The notes under the pieces were generated by a model. That model was not told where the DNA came from and ran no database searches. It saw nothing but the letters and a program-made list of their open reading frames with translations. Shown here in pieces: positions 59,275 through 64,000 of a DNA stretch of 64,000 nucleotides (position 1 is its first letter; every line of letters begins with the position of its first letter). The translations under genes were made by a program, and so were the position numbers. This DNA comes from Diadophis punctatus similis (Eukaryota; Chordata; Lepidosauria; Squamata; Dipsadidae), in assembly GCA_023053685.1 (NCBI GenBank), contig JALIGW010000001.1:67819240-67883239 (forward strand), given 5' to 3'.

Positions 59275-59510
59275 AGATAGCAATAGCAATAGCACTTAGA
59301 CTTATATACCGCTTCATAGTGCTTTACAGCCCTCTCTAAGCGGTTTACAGAGTTCAGCATATTGCCCCCAACAATCTGGGTCCTCATTTTATCCACCTCG
59401 GAAGGATGGAAGGCTGAGTCAACCTTGAGCCGGTGAGATTTGAACAGCTGGACTGCTGAACTAGCAGTAGCCTGCAGTGCTGCATTTAACCACTGCACTA
59501 TCTCAGCTCT
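59275..59510 (-). mobile_element. Sauria-type SINE, minus strand
   Basis: Full-length complement, from AGCAATAGCAATAGCACTTA to the head complement AACCACTGCACTATCTCAGC. Confidence 0.92.
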
Positions 59511-60735
59511 TACCTGTTCAGATTAGATAGAGATGTTCAGACTTCTCTGCCTTGAAACATCAGGAATTAAAATAAGTTTAGGAGATTCTGTGGAACTGTT
59601 TTCCAGGGTTTTGGAATGGGTGAAATACTCTTGCAAATCAAACTTGTTGGAGTTTTGCCATTTCTGTTTTTGCCATCCAACATGATGGCTTACTACCTGA
59701 AGTTGAGAAATGGTTGTTTAGGCTGAGGTGATACAAGCATTTCATTTATAGCAGGAAGAAAATTATGGCTCTCTAGATTTACTGAATTACAATGCTCAGT
59801 GTTGATCACTATACTGAGTAGCAGTCTTACTCTGCCACACTGAGTGGGACTGCCAGGAATTGTAGTTTAGCAATATCCTTCACATACAAAGGCCACTCTG
59901 CTCTCATTATATAGGACATTTATCCTGCAATATAGCAGTATCAGTTTAATTCAAAATCAAACTCTTTCATTCGTTCCCTCAGTAGATTTCTGAAACATAT
60001 GCAGAAAGAACATAATAGTTAAAATATACAACCCCCCCACCCCAGAGTGAGAAGTCTTTCTCCCCACCCATCACTAGCTGCTGTTTCCGTGGAAACAGAT
60101 GCTAGTTTCACAAAAGTGGGGTAAGTACTTTACAATGGTAGATATTAATCACCATTACAATCACTGCTATTTTAAAACATTACTGCTAGCAAAGCAGGAA
60201 GAGCTGTGTTTTTTTAAAACAAGATTTTTAGTGATTTGCACCCAAATTAACCCATGGCCAAATCTTATTTAAAACATTTGGATTAAAAAGATGTTAATCA
60301 GGTACACAGCAAATCAATATGAACAGGTCAAAACCTATAAGTAGCTGAATAGTGTTATAGGCATGAAAATATTCATCCCACGTAGTCGATAAACTGAAAA
60401 ATTAAATAATCACCTCAGGCTTTTGATTAAAAGTCCAAAGAACTGAGTGGAAATTTGTTAAGTATTCTTAGAAAACTATTCTTAAACTTGAAATATTTGT
60501 GTATCTTTTGTCCATGGTTGACAGCTCTGAAGAATGCCAATCCAAAATAAAAGTGTATATACTTTTATACATGTGACCTGTTGCTTGATAGAAAACCACT
60601 ATATCAGCACTGCATTTCCAAAATTTCAACCACTGGAATGTCAGTCATTTTTAGGTTCAGTTTTGTTTGGGCCATGTTGAACACTATTCTTCAAACAATT
60701 CTTCAAAATTTTGCTGACTTCACAACTGGACCATA
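59511..60735. other. Gene-free unique DNA
   Basis: Nothing recognised. Confidence 0.4.
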
Positions 60736-60736
60736 T

Positions 60737-60840
60737 ATTTATATTTATTTATTTATTTATTTGTCAAACATGTATAGGGTAGTAGTAGTTTGTATAAACA
60801 TAAGTAAGTATGAAAAGTAACGATAAAAGATAACATTCCT
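60737..60840 (-). mobile_element. LINE 3' tail, minus strand
   Basis: TTTA units followed by TTGTCAAACATGTATAGG, the complement of the tail type seen at 58480-58515. Fragment; the next polypyrimidine tract may have inserted or expanded here. Confidence 0.4.
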
Positions 60841-61255
<415 letters not shown>

Positions 61256-61504
61256 TCCTGTGAAGAACCTCAGAAGGTCTTTGGTAGGAGGAAGAAAAGC
61301 CAGACATTTTGAAACTGAGAACATGCCCATTGATCATCTGGCATTCTTAGAGCTCCACTGTTGATTAGCTTAGCCTGAGCAAGGATAGCTAGCAGCACTT
61401 TCAATAAGCTCTCAACTCTGAGAGCTTCAATAAGCTCTCATTCCCCCTGAATGTTGTGTTTTATAATGTCTTCTTTTTAATTATTTTTTAATTTAAATTT
61501 ATGA

Positions 61505-61612
61505 TTACTGTTTTAAATTGTACGCTTCTTACTTATGCTGTACGCCGCCCTGAGTCCCATGGGATTGGGCGGCTTATAAGAGCGTTTAAATAAATTAAAT
61601 AAATAAATAAAC
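61505..61612 (+). mobile_element. CR1 3' tail
   Basis: TGTACGCCGCCCTGAGTCCC and GGATTGGGCGGCTTATAAG followed by AAAT units, as in the 43.7-kb copy. Confidence 0.8.
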
Positions 61613-62019
61613 TCAAGCTCAGTGCATGTGGGGATCCCCAAACAGTGAGGGTTTCTTTCTTTCTTTCTCCCTTGAAAGCCCCCCCTAGAGCCCATTTGTA
61701 ATCCCAGGGGGCTGCAGAGAGGCTTGCTAGGCACCACCCCTGCACCCCTTTTTGGGCCTAGCAAGCCTCCCTGCAGACCCCTGGGATCCAAAACAGTGCA
61801 TGTGAGGACTCCTGGAAGGGGCGGGGGAAGGGTAAGTTGCGAGCCCAGTGGGGATGGTGGGGGGTGCAGCAAGCTCAGGGAGGGGCTAGTGCAACTTACT
61901 TGTAGGCAGGAGGAGGTAGCTCAGTTGGGGGGCAGGGCAGGCACCATGTGGGAAGGCAGCTTAGGAAGGCAAGCCGCCCCCGGGAGGTGAGGAGGAAAAG
62001 GAAGTGACTGGGCAGGGCA
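61613..62019. other. GC-rich unassigned segment
   Basis: GC-rich, with loosely inverted pieces (CTTGCTAGGC near 61723 and GCCTAGCAAG near 61756). It may be an extra interior part of the MITE whose right end lies at 62207, as in the long 3466-4781 element, but no left end is visible. Confidence 0.35.
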
Positions 62020-62207
62020 GCAGTACTAAAAAAAAGCTTCTGCGCATGCGCAGAAGCAAAAAACAAGATGGCAGTGCCTATGGCACCACCGAGAGAACCG
62101 GCTCGGGGGCATTGCAGGCCTGGGCCACTGCCGGTTCCAGTGACTTAGGCCGCCATGTTACTACCAGTTCTATAGAACCGGTCCGAACCGGGAGGAACCC
62201 ACCTCTG
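62020..62207. mobile_element. hAT-type MITE, left end not found, NRF1-like core
   Basis: Right end GGAGGAACCCACCTCTG at 62207; perfect TGCGCATGCGCA at 62041-62052 followed by AACAAGATGGC as in 18612-18955. The left CAG end and target duplication were not found. Confidence 0.7.
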
Positions 62208-62395
62208 GTGTGGAGTCTTATTGGAACAGCTGAAAGGACTGTGTTGCACTCTCTAAAAGAATGCAAACGACCAGCTATCTATAAGGAATATAAATCCTTC
62301 CATTCCTCACCATCCACTCAGAGCTGAAGAAGCTTCTTGGATGAGAAGTGAAATGTCTTTAAAGAAAAACAAGATATCCAGCTGTCTTTTGTAAA
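62208..62395 (+). repeat. Unclassified dispersed repeat with GAAGAAGCTTCTTGGATGAG
   Basis: Shares the TTGGATGAGAAGTGAAA segment with the foldback at 16256-16386. The upstream frame has a RPAIYKEYKSFHSS stretch; this may be a retroelement end. Not classified. Confidence 0.4.
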
Positions 62396-62995
62396 AGCAA
62401 CTTTAGAATACACACTTCTATATTCATAAATGTCAGCCACAGGTATTGTTACATGTTATAAAAAATCAGTTTGAGAAAATCATAGACCCTTTTAATAAAA
62501 TATTAGGTTTAAATGATTCGATATCTATGTTTATTGTAGTGGTTCACAGATCATTGGGTGTCTTCCATGTCATTTCTGAATTTCTGGATTATCTAAAAAA
62601 ACAGAGTAAGAGTTGAGATGCTCAATTTGTTGAGCTTTGGGTAAAAAGATCGGGTGATTTTTGTTTGTTTGTTTAGAAGCACTGTACAATAAGTTTCTCT
62701 TTCATTGGCTGGGGAAAAGGCAGAAGTGTAGTCTCAATTGTATTTCTCCAATTTCTTAAGTCTCTTAGGAGAATGTACTCACAAGTGAGTGATGTTCAGG
62801 AATGTCTTACTTTTTTCCCTCAACACAAGGAGCCTTTAATATAAAATATTGTGTTTCAACACTTATCTAGACATCTAGACTGTTCTGGATCATATACTGC
62901 CTTTTAAAATCAGAGCAGCAGTTTTCATCAGGAGCAATGAAATATGAAAGCCTTTTTAATCCAATCCTCATAACAGATATTTGACAGACAGAACA
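62396..62995. other. Unassigned; contains left copy of a 26-bp direct repeat
   Basis: No gene. The direct repeat lies at 62584-62609 and recurs at 63229-63254. Confidence 0.4.
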
Positions 62996-63228
62996 TAGCA
63001 ATAGCAATAGCACTTAGACTTATATACCACTTCATAGTGCTTTACAGCCCTCTCTAAGCGGTTTACAGAGTTCAGCATATTGCCCCCAATAATCTGGGTC
63101 CTCATTTTACCGACCTCAGAAGGATGGAAGGCTGAGTCAACCTTGAGCCGGTGAGATTTGAACAGGTGAACTGCTGAACTAGCAGTAGCCTGCAGTGCTG
63201 CATTTAACCACTGCGCCACCTCGGCTCT
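62996..63228 (-). mobile_element. Sauria-type SINE, minus strand
   Basis: Full-length complement, from AGCAATAGCAATAGCACTTA to CCACTGCGCCACCTCGGCTC. Head and body are very close to the 59275 and 7295 copies, suggesting a recent subfamily. Confidence 0.93.
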
Positions 63229-63375
63229 CTGGATTATCTAAAAAAACAGAGTAATTTAAAAAAACATCAATAGTCTTAACTACTGTTAGCATAAAGAAAG
63301 AAACCTGTTGAATTTAGAGTGACCCATTTGGTCAGGCTGAACTCTCGAATGACTCATGTTATCACTAGATGGGCC

Positions 63376-63558
63376 CAGTAATGAGTTGCAAATCCCATCA
63401 CTACTGGTTGGCGCATGCGCTCACACATGCGCATGGCACTTCTGCGCATGCACAGAAGCTTCTGTGCATGTGCAAAAACATCCTGGGTGGGTGGAGTCTC
63501 CCGCTGCCACTGCTACCGGTTCATAGAACTGGGCCGTACTGGTAGCAACCCACCGCTG
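63376..63558. mobile_element. hAT-type MITE
   Basis: Right end GTAGCAACCCACCGCTG; left end diverged (CAGTAATGAGTTGCAAATCC). Flanks GATGGGCC and GATGGGCT agree at 7 of 8. Contains CTTCTGCGCATGCACAGAAG, a one-base-decayed core. Confidence 0.82.
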
Positions 63559-63566
63559 GATGGGCT

Positions 63567-63922
63567 ATAATCAAAAGTCGGTGAGGTCAGAGTCCAATGT
63601 AGTTGTGATTACTCCTTTCCTTCTACTTCCCTTTCCTTGTTGTCTTTCTGCCCTCTCCTTCTGCATGATGAGTCACCTCAGAAAGAAAAAGTTATTCTTG
63701 AAGATGGTTAAATAGATTTTTGAAGTCTTTGAAGGATCACATGAACTTAGTCTGAAAGCTAGGCATCCCTAGGAAAATGCTTGTCTACCCCACAGGCCTT
63801 TAAGTCCCGGGACACAACTGTAAGAAAATTAATATGATTTGAAGAAAATATTCTTAAATAAAGGGTTTTTTCTTCCATTTCTTCCATTCCTTCCACTATT
63901 ATCGATTTCAGAAATGAATACA
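63567..63922. other. No recognisable feature
   Basis: Unassigned. Confidence 0.4.
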
Positions 63923-63930
63923 GTCTAGAG

Positions 63931-64000
63931 CAGGGTTGTCAAACTCGTGACAACACATTGTTGTCATGTTACATATTGCAAATTTCCCCCCTTTTGCTAA
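63931..64000. mobile_element. hAT MITE (TGTCAAACTC family), cut by window end
   Basis: Starts CAGGGTTGTCAAACTCG after GTCTAGAG; the right end lies beyond the window. Related to 16434-16560. Confidence 0.75.

Overview
The window reads as repeat-dense, gene-poor DNA from a squamate reptile, most likely an advanced (colubroid) snake. The reasons are nine copies of a Sauria-type tRNA-derived SINE, CR1 LINEs whose 3' ends run into AATAG microsatellites (a pattern described for the Snake1/CR1-L3 family), a degraded L1 and a Penelope-like element, and a large set of short non-autonomous hAT DNA transposons. I find no intact host protein-coding gene, no tRNA or rRNA gene and no CRISPR array. Nearly all longer open frames are microsatellite translations, TE fragments or chance frames. 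The only recognisable host-gene sequence is a dead retrocopy of ZNF706 at about 46.5-47.1 kb on the minus strand.

Layout. 0.5-4.8 kb: a TA-flanked MITE, a Penelope tail carrying a hAT MITE, and a 1.3 kb hAT element with an exact 8-bp target duplication. 7-10 kb: TTCC array, two SINEs, an L1 3' end. 10-19 kb: DNA-transposon copies, hAT MITEs, a LINE fragment encoding an RT tail and a C2H2 finger (13.9-14.8 kb), a solo LTR (15.7 kb), another TA MITE and SINE. 19-24 kb: compound microsatellites, SINE, CR1 tails, and three near-perfect palindromic hAT MITEs, two of them inside an older DNA transposon. 25-34 kb: sparse MITEs, a long (CT)n(GT)n tract, and a CR1 split by a palindromic MITE. 34.5-37.9 kb: a CR1 split by a 2.3 kb composite hAT that contains a TTCC array, a palindrome of palindromes and a CpG-rich promoter-like segment. 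40-44 kb: CR1s, MITEs and a 2-kb-spaced inverted repeat. 45.9-47.1 kb: solo LTR and the ZNF706 retrocopy. 48-51.6 kb: old CR1, foldbacks, an LTR-like element. 52.9-56.6 kb: the clearest nest, a CR1 inside a hAT MITE inside a Penelope-like element. 57-64 kb: more MITEs, SINEs, a LINE tail, a 420-bp polypyrimidine tract and a MITE running off the end.

The elements do not form a pathway; they form a readable insertion history. Fourteen elements keep exact 8-bp target duplications and six more keep 7 of 8, which dates insertions relative to each other. Three MITEs carry a perfect TGCGCATGCGCA core, the binding palindrome of the transcription factor NRF1, so this family may scatter regulatory sites. 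Family names come from remembered consensus features; no database search was possible.
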